Shown here: one piece after another, positions 14,760-21,672 of the stretch
How the letters are laid out: the number at the start of each line of letters is the position of its first letter
Position numbering within the stretch: the stretch's first letter is position 1
Assembly (NCBI GenBank): GCA_023230425.1
Contig: JALNXI010000004.1
Coordinates: forward strand, 1 to 21,672
DNA from: Methanoculleus sp.
GTDB lineage: Archaea > Halobacteriota > Methanomicrobia > Methanomicrobiales > Methanoculleaceae
DNA length: 21,672 bases
Reading direction: 5' to 3'
Translations under genes and position numbers: made by a program
The notes under the pieces: model-generated
Told to the model about the DNA's origin: nothing
Databases searched by the model: none
The model's input: the letters and a program-made list of their open reading frames with translations, nothing else

Positions 14760-15539
14760 ATGCATGAGAGAGAGTGGCCCGAAGAAGGAGAACTCGTCGT
14801 ATGCACGGTCGCGGACGTCAAGGACTTTGCGGCGTTCGTGACCCTGGATGAGTACGACGGGCGAAGAGGGCTCATACCGATATCCGAGATAGCACGGGGC
14901 TGGATAAAGTATATCCGGGACTACATACGGGAAGGACAGAAGGTCGTCTGCAAAGTCCTGGGTGTGGACCCCGACCGCGGCCACATCGATCTCTCGCTAA
15001 AAGACGTAAACGAACACCAGCGGCGCGAGAAGATTCACGAGTGGAAGAGCGAACAGAAGGCCACGAAATGGGTCGGGTTCGCCTCCGAAGCCGCGGGAGT
15101 GGACCGGAAGGTCATCGAAGAGGCCATATACCGCGAATACGGCCTGTTGTACCCGGCCTTCGAGGATATCGTCACCACCGGTGGCGAGGCGGCAGATAGG
15201 CTGAAACTCGACGAGCCGGTCAAGGAAGCGCTCACCTCCATCGCGCACGAGAACGTGAAGGTCTCGAGGGTGACCATCACGGGGCATCTTGTCCTGACGT
15301 CGTCCCGGCCCGACGGCGTCAACGTTATCCGCCGGGCGCTCCGGAGTGCCCAGCCGAAGGTCGAAGATGCGGAGATCGACCTGATCTACGTTGGAGCCCC
15401 GAAATACCGGATAAAGGTAACCGCACCCGATTACAAAGCGGCAGAGAAAGTCATCGAGAAGGCGGCAAACGCTGCCGTCGGTGTGGTTGAACGGGCGGGC
15501 GGTTCCGGTAAGTTTATCCGGAAGCAGAAGGCCGGATAA
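14760..15539 (+). CDS. eif2a: Translation initiation factor aIF2 subunit alpha
   Basis: A 259-aa alpha subunit of the archaeal initiator-tRNA-binding factor aIF2. The N-terminal S1/OB domain (~10-85) includes VCTVADVKDFAAFVTLDEYDGRRGLIPISEI and GHIDLSLKDV. A helical middle domain follows, then a C-terminal alpha-beta domain (VSRVTITGHLVLTSSRPDGVNVIRRAL to YRIKVTAPDYKAAEKVIEKA). The ATG at 14760 is preferred over the upstream in-frame TTG because GAGTGAT lies 6 nt before it. It starts 7 nt after rps27e and ends 6 nt before nop10. Confidence 0.96.
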   Translation: MHEREWPEEGELVVCTVADVKDFAAFVTLDEYDGRRGLIPISEIARGWIKYIRDYIREGQKVVCKVLGVDPDRGHIDLSLKDVNEHQRREKIHEWKSEQKATKWVGFASEAAGVDRKVIEEAIYREYGLLYPAFEDIVTTGGEAADRLKLDEPVKEALTSIAHENVKVSRVTITGHLVLTSSRPDGVNVIRRALRSAQPKVEDAEIDLIYVGAPKYRIKVTAPDYKAAEKVIEKAANAAVGVVERAGGSGKFIRKQKAG

Positions 15540-15545
15540 GACCGT

Positions 15546-15713
15546 ATGAGTAGCCGCATTCGCCGCTGTCCGCATGATCTGAGGTACACGCTTTCTCCGG
15601 TCTGCCCGGTCTGCGGCCGGCCGACACGGCCGGCTCATCCGGCACGTTTCTCCCCTGAAGACAGATACTGTAGTTATAGGAGGGCGGTACGCAGATGGAA
15701 GACGTCACCGTGA
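15546..15713 (+). CDS. nop10: H/ACA ribonucleoprotein protein Nop10
   Basis: A 55-aa gene, easily missed because of its size. Its product has the Nop10 pattern: RIRRCPHDLRYTLSPVCPVCG with a zinc ribbon (Cys8, Cys20, Cys23 and Cys42), then HPARFSPEDRYCSYRRAVRRW. Nop10 joins Cbf5, Gar1 and L7Ae in the H/ACA particle that makes pseudouridine in rRNA. It starts 6 nt after the aIF2-alpha stop, and its last 19 bases overlap the start of the PAC2-family gene in another frame. The order aIF2-alpha, nop10, PAC2 is familiar from other archaea. Confidence 0.95.
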   Translation: MSSRIRRCPHDLRYTLSPVCPVCGRPTRPAHPARFSPEDRYCSYRRAVRRWKTSP

Positions 15714-16441
15714 ATTTTTTCCGGGAAGATACCGTCGGCGCTCCAATCCTGGTCGAGGGCCTGCCCGGTGTCGGGCACGTTGGGAAACTCGTTGCCGACC
15801 ATCTGGTCGACGAACTCGGGGGCGAGAAGATAGCGGAGATCTCTTCAGTCCACTTCCCACCGCAGGTTGTCGTCGACGAGCAGGGCGTCACTCACCTGGT
15901 CAATAACGAGATATACCGTTGCGAGAAAGATGGAATAACGATCCTCTTTCTCGTGGGTGACTTCCAGAGCACCTCGGCCGAAGGCCACTACATCCTGGCC
16001 GAGCGCTACCTGGATATCGCCGAGAAACTCGGTGTCCGGCGGATCTATGCACTCGGGGGTTACGGCGTCGGCCACCTGGTCGAGAACCCAAGGGTGCTCT
16101 CTGCCGTCAATATGGAGCATCTCCGGCCGGAGGTGGAGGCGGCCGGGGGATCGTTTGAGAACGCCCGGAGCGGCGGGATGATCATGGGGGCGTCGGGGCT
16201 CCTGCTCGGCCTCGGCGAGCTGCGGGGTCTCGAAGGGATCTGCCTGATGGGGGAGACAAGCGGCTACCTCGTCGACCCGAAGAGCGCCGACAGCCTCCTT
16301 GCGGTCCTCTCGCACATGATCGGGATCGAGGTCGACCATACCTCCCTGCAGGAGCGTGCGGAGGATATGGAGCAGGCCATAGAGAAGATCCGGGAAGCCG
16401 AAGAGGCCAAGACCCGGGAAGAACTCAATTATATCGGATAG
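15695..16441 (+). CDS. PAC2-family protein (proteasome assembly chaperone-like)
   Basis: A 248-aa protein of the PAC2 / archaeal proteasome-assembly-chaperone-like family. The N-terminus PILVEGLPGVGHVGKLVADHLVDEL (17-41) is diagnostic, followed by FLVGDFQSTSAEGHY, RIYALGGYGVGHL, MIMGASGLLLGLG and MGETSGYLVDPKSA. Residues ~215-245 are predicted coiled coil. Eukaryotic PAC2 helps assemble the 20S proteasome; the archaeal role is less clear. AGGAGG occurs ~11 nt before the ATG, inside nop10. It is the last gene of the cluster. Confidence 0.9.
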   Translation: MEDVTVNFFREDTVGAPILVEGLPGVGHVGKLVADHLVDELGGEKIAEISSVHFPPQVVVDEQGVTHLVNNEIYRCEKDGITILFLVGDFQSTSAEGHYILAERYLDIAEKLGVRRIYALGGYGVGHLVENPRVLSAVNMEHLRPEVEAAGGSFENARSGGMIMGASGLLLGLGELRGLEGICLMGETSGYLVDPKSADSLLAVLSHMIGIEVDHTSLQERAEDMEQAIEKIREAEEAKTREELNYIG

Positions 16442-16446
16442 TTCAT

Positions 16447-16456
16447 CCATTTTTGC
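16447..16456 (+). terminator. Possible T-tract terminator after the cluster
   Basis: A run of five T residues follows shortly after the PAC2-family stop. Archaeal transcription often ends at short T-tracts without a hairpin. This is weak evidence on its own. Confidence 0.3.
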
Positions 16457-16527
16457 AGCAACGTTGCCCGCACCCGACCCGATTCTGCGGAACTCTTAAG
16501 GTTCGCAGAGGACAACGAAGAAACGGT

Positions 16528-16980
16528 ATGGTCACCCTCTGCCTCGCCGGTTGGGGCACCCGGTTCTGGGCCTGGTTAATCGATATTCTCCTGATCGGGC
16601 TTCCTGTGTCGGCGCTTTCCGAACGGCTGCCGCCCACCTGGCAGGTCACGGTAGCCCCGGGACTCCTCTCCATCAGCCTCTCTTCAGTCGTGCTCTTTCT
16701 CTACTGGACGCTGCTCGAGGGTTACCGGGGCCAGTCCATCGGCAAGATGGCGCTGAACATCAGGGTCACCGACCGTGGCGGGGAAGAGATCGGCTTTGCT
16801 GCTGCTGCGGTCGAGAGTTTCGGGAAGGCGTTTCTCCTTGTCCCCGATTGCCTGATCGCATGGCTTGCCATGCCGGGCTCAAAACAAAGACTCTTCAACC
16901 GGATCTCCCGCACCATCGTGATAGAAACCCAGGAGAGGGAAGAGCCGGAAGGCGTCACCTACGTGAAGAGCGAGGAGTGA
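16528..16980 (+). CDS. RDD family membrane protein
   Basis: A 150-aa protein with the RDD-domain layout: WGTRFWAWLIDILLIGLPVSAL with its conserved Arg and Asp, a second hydrophobic segment (LLSISLSSVVLFLYWTLLEGYRGQSIGKMALNIRV), and a third near AFLLVPDCLIAWLAM. The GxSIGK-like segment after the second helix is typical of the family, whose function is mostly unknown. The ATG at 16528 is preferred; the open frame upstream lacks similarity. No ribosome binding site is obvious. A weak TATA-like TCTTAAGG lies ~30 nt upstream. It is convergent with the rhodanese gene, 3 bp apart. Confidence 0.82.
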   Translation: MVTLCLAGWGTRFWAWLIDILLIGLPVSALSERLPPTWQVTVAPGLLSISLSSVVLFLYWTLLEGYRGQSIGKMALNIRVTDRGGEEIGFAAAAVESFGKAFLLVPDCLIAWLAMPGSKQRLFNRISRTIVIETQEREEPEGVTYVKSEE

Positions 16981-16983
16981 GGG

Positions 16984-17418
16984 TCAACCCCTGACCACCG
17001 GGAGCCCGGCAGCGCTCCAGGCGCTCATGCCGCCTTCGATCTCATAGACCTCCCGGAATCCGGCCTCCCTCATCAGTTCCCGGACGCCTGCGCTCCGCCC
17101 GCCCCGCTGACAGTATATGACATAGGTCCCGCCCGGGTCAAGACTCGCGAGATGTTCTGAAAACTGCACCGAGCCAATGTTGATCGCACCCCGGATGTGC
17201 CCGGCGGCGAACTCGTCCGGCCTCCTGACATCGATGACGACAAACCCGGAGCCCTGCCCCATCTCTTCTATCAGAGCGGATGCCTCGGCAGGGGGTATGG
17301 TCCGGATGATCCGGTCTTCAGGGACCGAACCGTCGCCAAGGCATCCGACAATAAGCACGGCCGCGACAGCGCTCCCGAGAGCGAGCAGGAACGCGAATGG
17401 GGGATGAAGGTCAATCAT
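16984..17418 (-). CDS. Rhodanese-domain lipoprotein
   Basis: A 144-aa protein with a hydrophobic N-terminus ending in the lipobox-like LIVGC (Cys26), so it is likely exported and lipid-anchored on the outside of the membrane. The single rhodanese domain (~38-142) has VIDVRRPDEFAAGHIRGAINI and the active-site loop CQRGGRS with Cys103. Such domains carry sulfane sulfur as a cysteine persulfide. Length and motifs are complete. A TATA-like element at 17440-17447 is 22-29 nt before the ATG and no ribosome binding site is visible, so a leaderless mRNA is likely. The sulfur donor and acceptor are unknown. Confidence 0.85.
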   Translation of the reverse strand: MIDLHPPFAFLLALGSAVAAVLIVGCLGDGSVPEDRIIRTIPPAEASALIEEMGQGSGFVVIDVRRPDEFAAGHIRGAINIGSVQFSEHLASLDPGGTYVIYCQRGGRSAGVRELMREAGFREVYEIEGGMSAWSAAGLPVVRG

Positions 17419-17439
17419 ACACCCATGTCATGACCGCAG

Positions 17440-17447
17440 AGATAAAG
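17440..17447 (-). promoter_or_regulatory. Probable TATA box of the rhodanese gene
   Basis: The minus strand reads CTTTATCT, 22-29 nt before the ATG at 17418. The gene therefore probably has its own promoter and is separate from the ABC-like gene upstream. Confidence 0.4.
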
Positions 17448-17513
17448 GGATTGTGGTTCTCCGGGCAACTCTTGTCCCCGGGGTCCGCCCGCCGGTGCGA
17501 GAGCCCGGATACC

Positions 17514-18233
17514 TCAGGCGGTGTCGTCAAACTTCAGCGGCGTATCATTGATAGTCATTATTGCGCGGAAAGTATCCGGCGTATCCAGGGCTACAACCTC
17601 TCCGCCATCCACCACGGCAACGCGGTTGCAGATCGCCTCCGCTTCATCCATATCATGGGTCGTAAAGACGATCGTCACCCTCCGCTCGCGGTTCAGCCGC
17701 CGGAGCAGGTTCCAGATCTCCCGGCGGCCGGGCTCGTCCAGCCCCTTCGTCGGTTCGGCAAGGAAGAGGACATCCGGGTGCGCAAGAAAAGCCCGGGCGA
17801 TCTCAAGGCGCTGTACCATGGCAGGAGAGTAGGTCTCAACCGCGGTGTCAGCGCTCCCGGAGAGCCTGAAAAGCCCGATAACCTCAGGGATCCTTCTCCC
17901 CCTGATCTCGTCATCCAGGCCGTGCAGCCGTGCGTGGAAGTCCAGGTTCTCCCTCGCGGTCAGCGCAGGGTCGAGCACTGACTCCCGGAGGACGATGCCC
18001 ATGCTCCGCCGCACGTCCCCGAGATTCCCGAGGATCGCAAACGGTGAAGACTCGGCAAACCCGGAGACCGGGAAGAGCATCGTCATGAGAACGGCAATCA
18101 GGGTCCGCCGACCCTGGCCGCGGGTGCAGAGGATACCAAAAATCTCTCCGCTCTTCACATCGAACGGGATCGGACCTCGTGCCTGAAGCTGCTCCAGGCG
18201 CTGGATCAGATCCTCAACGGTAAAGGCAGTCAT
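17514..18233 (-). CDS. Degenerate ABC-type ATPase domain protein
   Basis: A 239-aa protein with the fold and length of a DrrA/CcmA-type ABC ATP-binding subunit but damaged catalytic motifs. The Walker A region reads CTRGQGRRT (36-44), with the ATP-binding Lys replaced by Arg42 and the next residue by Arg. The Q-loop Gln is Arg83 (GIVLRES). The signature LSGGQ is YSPAM (135-139). Walker B reads VLFLAE (155-160), with the magnesium Asp replaced by Ala159. Glu160, the GLD D-loop and the H-loop His193 remain. The frame is intact, so this looks like a retained pseudo-ATPase rather than decay. No permease is adjacent. The ATG at 18233 has GGAGG 3 nt upstream; a GTG at 18251 is the alternative. Confidence 0.82.
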   Translation of the reverse strand: MTAFTVEDLIQRLEQLQARGPIPFDVKSGEIFGILCTRGQGRRTLIAVLMTMLFPVSGFAESSPFAILGNLGDVRRSMGIVLRESVLDPALTARENLDFHARLHGLDDEIRGRRIPEVIGLFRLSGSADTAVETYSPAMVQRLEIARAFLAHPDVLFLAEPTKGLDEPGRREIWNLLRRLNRERRVTIVFTTHDMDEAEAICNRVAVVDGGEVVALDTPDTFRAIMTINDTPLKFDDTA

Positions 18234-18426
18234 GCTCCTCCGCACAGACACGGTCAGTCAGATAGAACGAAATCGTCTTCAATCACCCATTACCCCGATA
18301 TATGTGCGGCATTCCGGGATGGGAGTTAACCTGCGGAATACCGCCCAGAGATGTGCGATCCGGTGCCCGTTATCCGATTTGGGGAAGGAACGACAGGGTA
18401 ATAGTATTTTGACTATCTGCACATGA

Positions 18427-18450
18427 ATGTATCTATTTAAAAATAGACAT
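18427..18450. repeat. Imperfect dyad upstream of a strong TATA box
   Basis: CTATTT (18433-18438) and AAATAG (18441-18446) are exact reverse complements around AA. ATGT (18427-18430) and ACAT (18447-18450) extend the symmetry with a 2-nt bulge. It lies about 20 bp before the TATA box at 18471-18478, a plausible site for a regulator, but no regulator gene is near. Confidence 0.45.
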
Positions 18451-18470
18451 AAAATTAGTCCTTTAAGGTT

Positions 18471-18478
18471 TTTATATT
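18471..18478 (+). promoter_or_regulatory. Strong TATA box without an adjacent start codon
   Basis: TTTATATT within GGTTTTTATATTTCC is one of the best archaeal box A matches in the window. The expected start is near 18500, some 175 nt before the next gene. It would drive either a long leader of the DUF1614 gene or a separate small RNA. Confidence 0.5.
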
Positions 18479-18499
18479 TCCTTACATGCCCATTTTACC

Positions 18500-18630
18500 A
18501 TAAGACTACTCCAGCGAGCCAGTACCCGGGAGAAATCCGTAGCAGGTAAAGCAAGCCGACCCCGCCCCGGTCCGAAGGTCTTGCGGCAGCCTCCCCATAG
18601 AACGGCCCCGGAAGGCCCATACCGGGCATG
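18500..18630 (+). ncRNA. Candidate small non-coding RNA or long structured leader
   Basis: It lies just downstream of the strong TATA box. Two foldable segments are visible. GCAA and GACC (18551-18554, 18558-18561) pair with GGTC and TTGC (18577-18580, 18581-18584), leaving a 3-nt bulge. GCC(C)CGG (18605-18611) pairs with CCGGGC (18622-18627) around a 10-nt loop. I do not recognise a known family: no clear C/D boxes, and not SRP or RNase P RNA. The bounds are approximate and the call is tentative. Confidence 0.25.
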
Positions 18631-18640
18631 CCGATCAAAC

Positions 18641-18648
18641 TATTTAAG
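18641..18648 (+). promoter_or_regulatory. TATA box of the DUF1614 gene
   Basis: TATTTAAG lies 29-36 nt before the ATG at 18677, giving a transcript with little or no leader. Confidence 0.45.
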
Positions 18649-18676
18649 GTATGGACCCATCCGGTAAACTTGAATC

Positions 18677-19384
18677 ATGGAGACCGATTTATCCACAATT
18701 GCCATTCTCCCGGTTCCCTTCAGTCCGGAGCAGGTTCTCATCGCTTTAGCCGTCCTCATACCAGCCCTGGTCATATTCAACCTGCTCCTCATCAGCGAGG
18801 AGGTCTTTGAATCGATCGGGCTCCGGTTCTACCAGGCGGTGCTGGTGACCGTGGGAGCGCTGCTCGGGAGCCTCATCAACATACCGCTCGTCCCCATCGG
18901 CGAGGCCGTCATCGCGGTCAACGTGGGCGGAGCCGTCATTCCCCTCTTCGTGACCATCGGAATGGTCGCGAGAAGCTGGGTCTCACCATCAAAGACCCTC
19001 GCCGCCGTCATCGTCGTGTCGCTCGTCGCCTACGCGTTCGCAACGCCAGTCCCCGGCCTCGGGATCACCATGCCGTTCTACGTCGCCCCCCTTGCAGGCG
19101 CTGCCGCAGGACTCCTCCTCGCCCGCGGCTGCCAAACCGCCCCCGGACTCGCCTACGCGGGCGGGACCATGGGCACCCTGCTCGGCGCCGACATCCTCAA
19201 CCTCGCGAACCCTGCAGTGCTCGCGGCGCTTGCCGGAAGTAAGGCAACAGTCCTCTCCATAGGCGGGGCCGGGATATTCGACGGCATCTTCATCACCGGC
19301 GTGCTCTCGGTCCTGCTGGCCGCGTATGCGGGGAGACGCCTGCGGGAGAAGGCGGGAGTCTGCCCGCAGGAGAGGGGGGAGTGA
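18677..19384 (+). CDS. DUF1614-like membrane protein
   Basis: A 235-aa integral membrane protein with about six or seven hydrophobic segments, resembling the DUF1614 family. The VNVGGAVIPLFVTIGMVAR segment (~78-96) and the Gly/Ala-rich MGTLLGADILNLANPAVLAALAGSKATVLSIGGAGIFDGIFITGVLSVLLAA region are its main features. No function is known. No ribosome binding site is evident, matching a leaderless mRNA from the TATA box at 18641. It stands alone and is convergent with asnB across 123 bp. Family assignment is from memory of the NVGG motif and is moderately sure. Confidence 0.75.
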   Translation: METDLSTIAILPVPFSPEQVLIALAVLIPALVIFNLLLISEEVFESIGLRFYQAVLVTVGALLGSLINIPLVPIGEAVIAVNVGGAVIPLFVTIGMVARSWVSPSKTLAAVIVVSLVAYAFATPVPGLGITMPFYVAPLAGAAAGLLLARGCQTAPGLAYAGGTMGTLLGADILNLANPAVLAALAGSKATVLSIGGAGIFDGIFITGVLSVLLAAYAGRRLREKAGVCPQERGE

Positions 19385-19507
19385 TGATGCCGGAAGAGTG
19401 CATCGAACCATCTCATGTAAGGGGAGAATCTTTTGCAGTGCGTGTGGCGGACCGCGCGATACCGCGCAGCCATCGCGGCTTCGCGTGAGTCGACCAGGGA
19501 TGGACGA
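19385..19507. other. Convergent intergenic gap with GC-rich repeats
   Basis: A short T-run (TCTTTTG, about 19430-19436) could end the DUF1614 transcript. It is followed by a CG-rich stretch in which ACCGCGC occurs twice in direct order (19451-19457 and 19461-19467). Nothing else is recognisable. Confidence 0.35.
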
Positions 19508-21322
19508 TCACCGTTCGTCGAACTGCCGGAGCCAGAGTTCTGCGCAGGCTATCCGCCAGAACTCAGTGGAATACGCGCTCTTCCCGTCGAGGAATTCACG
19601 GTAGTTCCGGAGCACCAGTTCCGCGTCCCAGTATGGCCGCGCGGCAAACTCCGGCGAGGAGAAGAGAGCAAGGATGTGAGGGCGAAGTTCGTCCTTCATC
19701 CAGACCTCCTCGGGGGTGACGAACCCCATCTTGTCCATCCTGCACCGGATGGCATCAGGTACCAGCCCCCGGATCGCCCGCCGGAGGACGTACTTCGTGA
19801 CGCCGCAGCGGACCTTCTGGTCGAGCGGGAGCCCTGCCAGGTACTCCACCAGCCGGTAGTCGAGGAACGGAACCCGGGCCTCGATCGAGAAGGCCATCGA
19901 GTTCCGGTCCTCCCAGTGCAGCAGGAGGGGGAGGTTTGAGGCGACGATCTCTCGCTTCAGCACCGCATCGAGCGATCCCGCATACCGGAGGACCTCCGGC
20001 GCGGACCCCCTGAAAAGCCCCCGCCGCTTCGACCGGACACGGGACTGGCAGGCCGCCCACGAGAAGAAAGACCGGTGGTGCCTCGCGCTCCCGAGGGCCT
20101 CCCGGAGAGCCGCGAGTATCTCTCCCCGCCGGAGGAGCCCCCGGAGGTACGGCATCTGGTAGGCGATATACCCGCCGAGCTGCTCGTCGGCACCCTGCCC
20201 GTCCAGGACCACCTTCACCTCACTTCTGGCAAGCCGCATCACGCAGTACTGGGCGTATATCGAGAGCGACGCAAACGGCTCGTCCTGCATATAGAGCAGC
20301 CTCCCGATATCCTCCCAGAGCCCCTCCGTATCAGGAGTGGTCCGGTGGCTCGTGACCCCCGTCGCCGCAACTACCGTATCGATATGCCTGCTCTCGTCGA
20401 ACCGGGGATCATCAAAACAGACCGAGAACGTCTTCTGCCGATCGCCGACGCTTCCCGGGCGCTCGGCCCGCAAGAGAACGTTGATCAGGGCGGTGACCGT
20501 CGAGGAGTCGATCCCCCCCGAGAGGCAGGTGCCGACAGGGACGTCGCTCCTGAGCCGGAGCCGGACAGCATCGGTTAGAAGGTCCCGGACCTTTCGGGCG
20601 GCGGCCTCATCGTCGATGCCGGCCGAACGTGGAGCGCCGTTCATCACAACATCCCAGTAGCGGTGCGGTTCCCCGGCGCCTGCCCCGGAGACGACGATCG
20701 TATGGGCCGGCGGGAGCTGGAAGATGCCTTCGTACATCGTCTCCCCCGTATGGTCCGCAACCCCCCACGCAAGAAACGTCGAGAGCATCGGATCGTTGGG
20801 CTTCCTGCCGACCGCAGGATGCGCGAGGAGCGCCTTGATCTCCGAGGCGAAGAGGAACGATCCCCCGGCCAGGGTATAGTAAAACGGCTTGACGCCCAGG
20901 CGATCCCGGGCGCAGAAGAGTTCGCGGCGACGCTCGTCCCAGAGGGCGAACGCCCACATCCCGTTGAACCGGTGCAGGCAGTCCCTCCCCCACTCCTCGT
21001 AGGCGTGCAGGATCACCTCCGTATCGGTTGCAGTGGCGAAGCGATGGCCGGCGGCCAGCAACTCCTCCCGGAGCTCGGGGTAGTTGTAGACCTCACCGTT
21101 GAAGACGATCTGGAGCGACCCGTCCTCGTTTCCCATCGGCTGCCGGCCTTCGTCGGAGAGGTCGATGATCGCAAGACGGCGGTGGGCGAGCCCGATCGGG
21201 CCGGAGAAGAAGTTCCCCTCGCCGTCAGGCCCGCGGTGGAGAAGTCGCTCCGCCATAGCCCCGACGAGGTCTGCATCCGCCCGATCTCCGTTCAGGGCAA
21301 ACTGCCCGGCGATACCGCACAT
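19508..21322 (-). CDS. asnB: Asparagine synthetase (glutamine-hydrolysing)
   Basis: A 604-aa two-domain amidotransferase that makes asparagine from aspartate, ATP and glutamine. After Met removal, Cys2 (MCGIAG) is the N-terminal nucleophile of the glutaminase domain, which also shows LLHRGPDGEG, HRRLAIIDLS and FNGEVYN. The synthetase domain has the pyrophosphate-binding loop LSGGIDSS (267-274), VLDGQGADEQLGGY and SIEARVPFLDYRLVEYL. All catalytic segments are present and the length is normal for AsnB. It starts 12 bp after the stop of the CMD-family gene, so the two are likely co-transcribed. Related AsnB-like proteins sometimes modify other substrates, so the reaction is probable rather than proven. 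Confidence 0.93.
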   Translation of the reverse strand: MCGIAGQFALNGDRADADLVGAMAERLLHRGPDGEGNFFSGPIGLAHRRLAIIDLSDEGRQPMGNEDGSLQIVFNGEVYNYPELREELLAAGHRFATATDTEVILHAYEEWGRDCLHRFNGMWAFALWDERRRELFCARDRLGVKPFYYTLAGGSFLFASEIKALLAHPAVGRKPNDPMLSTFLAWGVADHTGETMYEGIFQLPPAHTIVVSGAGAGEPHRYWDVVMNGAPRSAGIDDEAAARKVRDLLTDAVRLRLRSDVPVGTCLSGGIDSSTVTALINVLLRAERPGSVGDRQKTFSVCFDDPRFDESRHIDTVVAATGVTSHRTTPDTEGLWEDIGRLLYMQDEPFASLSIYAQYCVMRLARSEVKVVLDGQGADEQLGGYIAYQMPYLRGLLRRGEILAALREALGSARHHRSFFSWAACQSRVRSKRRGLFRGSAPEVLRYAGSLDAVLKREIVASNLPLLLHWEDRNSMAFSIEARVPFLDYRLVEYLAGLPLDQKVRCGVTKYVLRRAIRGLVPDAIRCRMDKMGFVTPEEVWMKDELRPHILALFSSPEFAARPYWDAELVLRNYREFLDGKSAYSTEFWRIACAELWLRQFDER

Positions 21323-21334
21323 ACCAGGGACCGA

Positions 21335-21664
21335 TCACTCGCCGGAACAGGTCTTGTCCAGGCCCGTCCCGTTGATGTCGCAGGGTGCACAGGGGGTCGA
21401 TCCGTTCACCACCCGGTAGGCGTCCGCAAGGACCGCGGAGTTCGCGAGCATTCCTGCGATCAGGATCACCTCCAGAATCTCGGCTCGGGTTGCACCCTTT
21501 GCCATCGCCGACTGCATGTGGTACTCGACGCAGTGGCTGCACTTGAGGGCGGCGCCCACCGCGAGGCTGATCAGCTCGATCGTCTTCGGCTCGAGCTGGC
21601 TGGTCTCGACCACGGCGCCCTTATACAGCAGATGCGAGATCAGGATCTCGGGCCGCTCCGCCAT
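21335..21664 (-). CDS. Carboxymuconolactone decarboxylase (AhpD-like) family protein
   Basis: A 109-aa protein of the CMD/AhpD-like family. The redox-active motif is CSHCVEYH with Cys42, Cys45 and His49, preceded by KTIELISLAVGAAL and followed by AMAKGATRAEILEVILIAGMLANSAVLADA. Such proteins use the CxxC pair for peroxide or disulfide redox chemistry. The C-terminus adds three cysteines in STPCAPC (Cys92, Cys95) and KTC (Cys106), beyond the usual domain end. The start is 8 bp from the window edge, so a further upstream start cannot be excluded. It is followed 12 bp later by asnB. Confidence 0.88.
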   Translation of the reverse strand: MAERPEILISHLLYKGAVVETSQLEPKTIELISLAVGAALKCSHCVEYHMQSAMAKGATRAEILEVILIAGMLANSAVLADAYRVVNGSTPCAPCDINGTGLDKTCSGE

Positions 21665-21672
21665 CCGCTCAA

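Larger units (their letters stand above)
18234..18676. other. Intergenic region with strong promoter and possible structured RNA
   Basis: No gene is visible. The left part is unremarkable. The middle (18415-18500) is A/T-rich with an imperfect dyad and a strong plus-strand TATA box. The right part (18500-18640) returns to GC-rich sequence that can form two hairpins, and a second TATA box before the DUF1614 gene closes the region. Confidence 0.6.

Noticed and set aside
17514..18251. ABC-like gene as a frameshifted pseudogene
   Set aside because: The reading frame is continuous across the full domain with conserved Glu, D-loop and H-loop, so point substitutions rather than disruption explain the motif loss.
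1..21672. tRNA or rRNA genes and transposase genes
   Set aside because: The intergenic gaps are few and none shows a cloverleaf, a T-arm motif or rRNA-like sequence; no open frame resembles a transposase or integrase.

Overview
The window is from a GC-rich euryarchaeal chromosome, most likely a hydrogenotrophic methanogen of the Methanomicrobiales, with a Methanoculleus-like style (the genus is inference). The archaeal markers are glycerol-1-phosphate dehydrogenase, archaeal-type prolyl-tRNA synthetase, PriS and GINS replication proteins, L44e/S27e/aIF2-alpha/Nop10, archaeal Elp3, UPF0179 and UPF0058, plus TATA boxes that often sit 25-35 nt before start codons, suggesting leaderless transcripts. 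No rRNA, tRNA, CRISPR array or transposase gene was found.

Layout. Positions 1-809 hold no convincing gene. They are a dense patch of inverted repeats, a 34-bp near-palindrome, a four-run G-quadruplex motif and a short tandem repeat, and are the most unusual DNA here. At 810-2723 (-) is a one-polypeptide fusion of N-carbamoylputrescine amidase and agmatine deiminase, the last two steps from agmatine to putrescine. It is divergent from mntP (2822-3382). A DUF362 gene (3386-4306, -), a zinc-ribbon gene (4789-5244, +) and proS (5245-6678, -) follow. Then come SpoIIM-like and DUF63 membrane genes on the minus strand (6712-8116), divergent by only 11 bp from egsA (8128-9210), which is followed by a UPF0179 gene.

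After an ADP-ribosylglycohydrolase gene on the minus strand, 10614-16441 is one long plus-strand information-processing cluster: UPF0058, elp3, priS, gins51, rpl44e, rps27e, aIF2-alpha, nop10 and a PAC2 chaperone-like gene. Genes overlap or nearly touch through most of it, and an internal promoter is likely before rpl44e. It joins tRNA modification, replication initiation, ribosome and translation initiation, and rRNA pseudouridylation; this association is known to be widely conserved in archaea.

The right third is more accessory: an RDD membrane protein, a rhodanese lipoprotein, an ABC-type ATPase whose catalytic motifs are almost all altered, a 440-bp gap with a strong TATA box and a possible structured RNA, a DUF1614 membrane protein, and a minus-strand pair of a carboxymuconolactone decarboxylase-like gene and asnB at the right edge.
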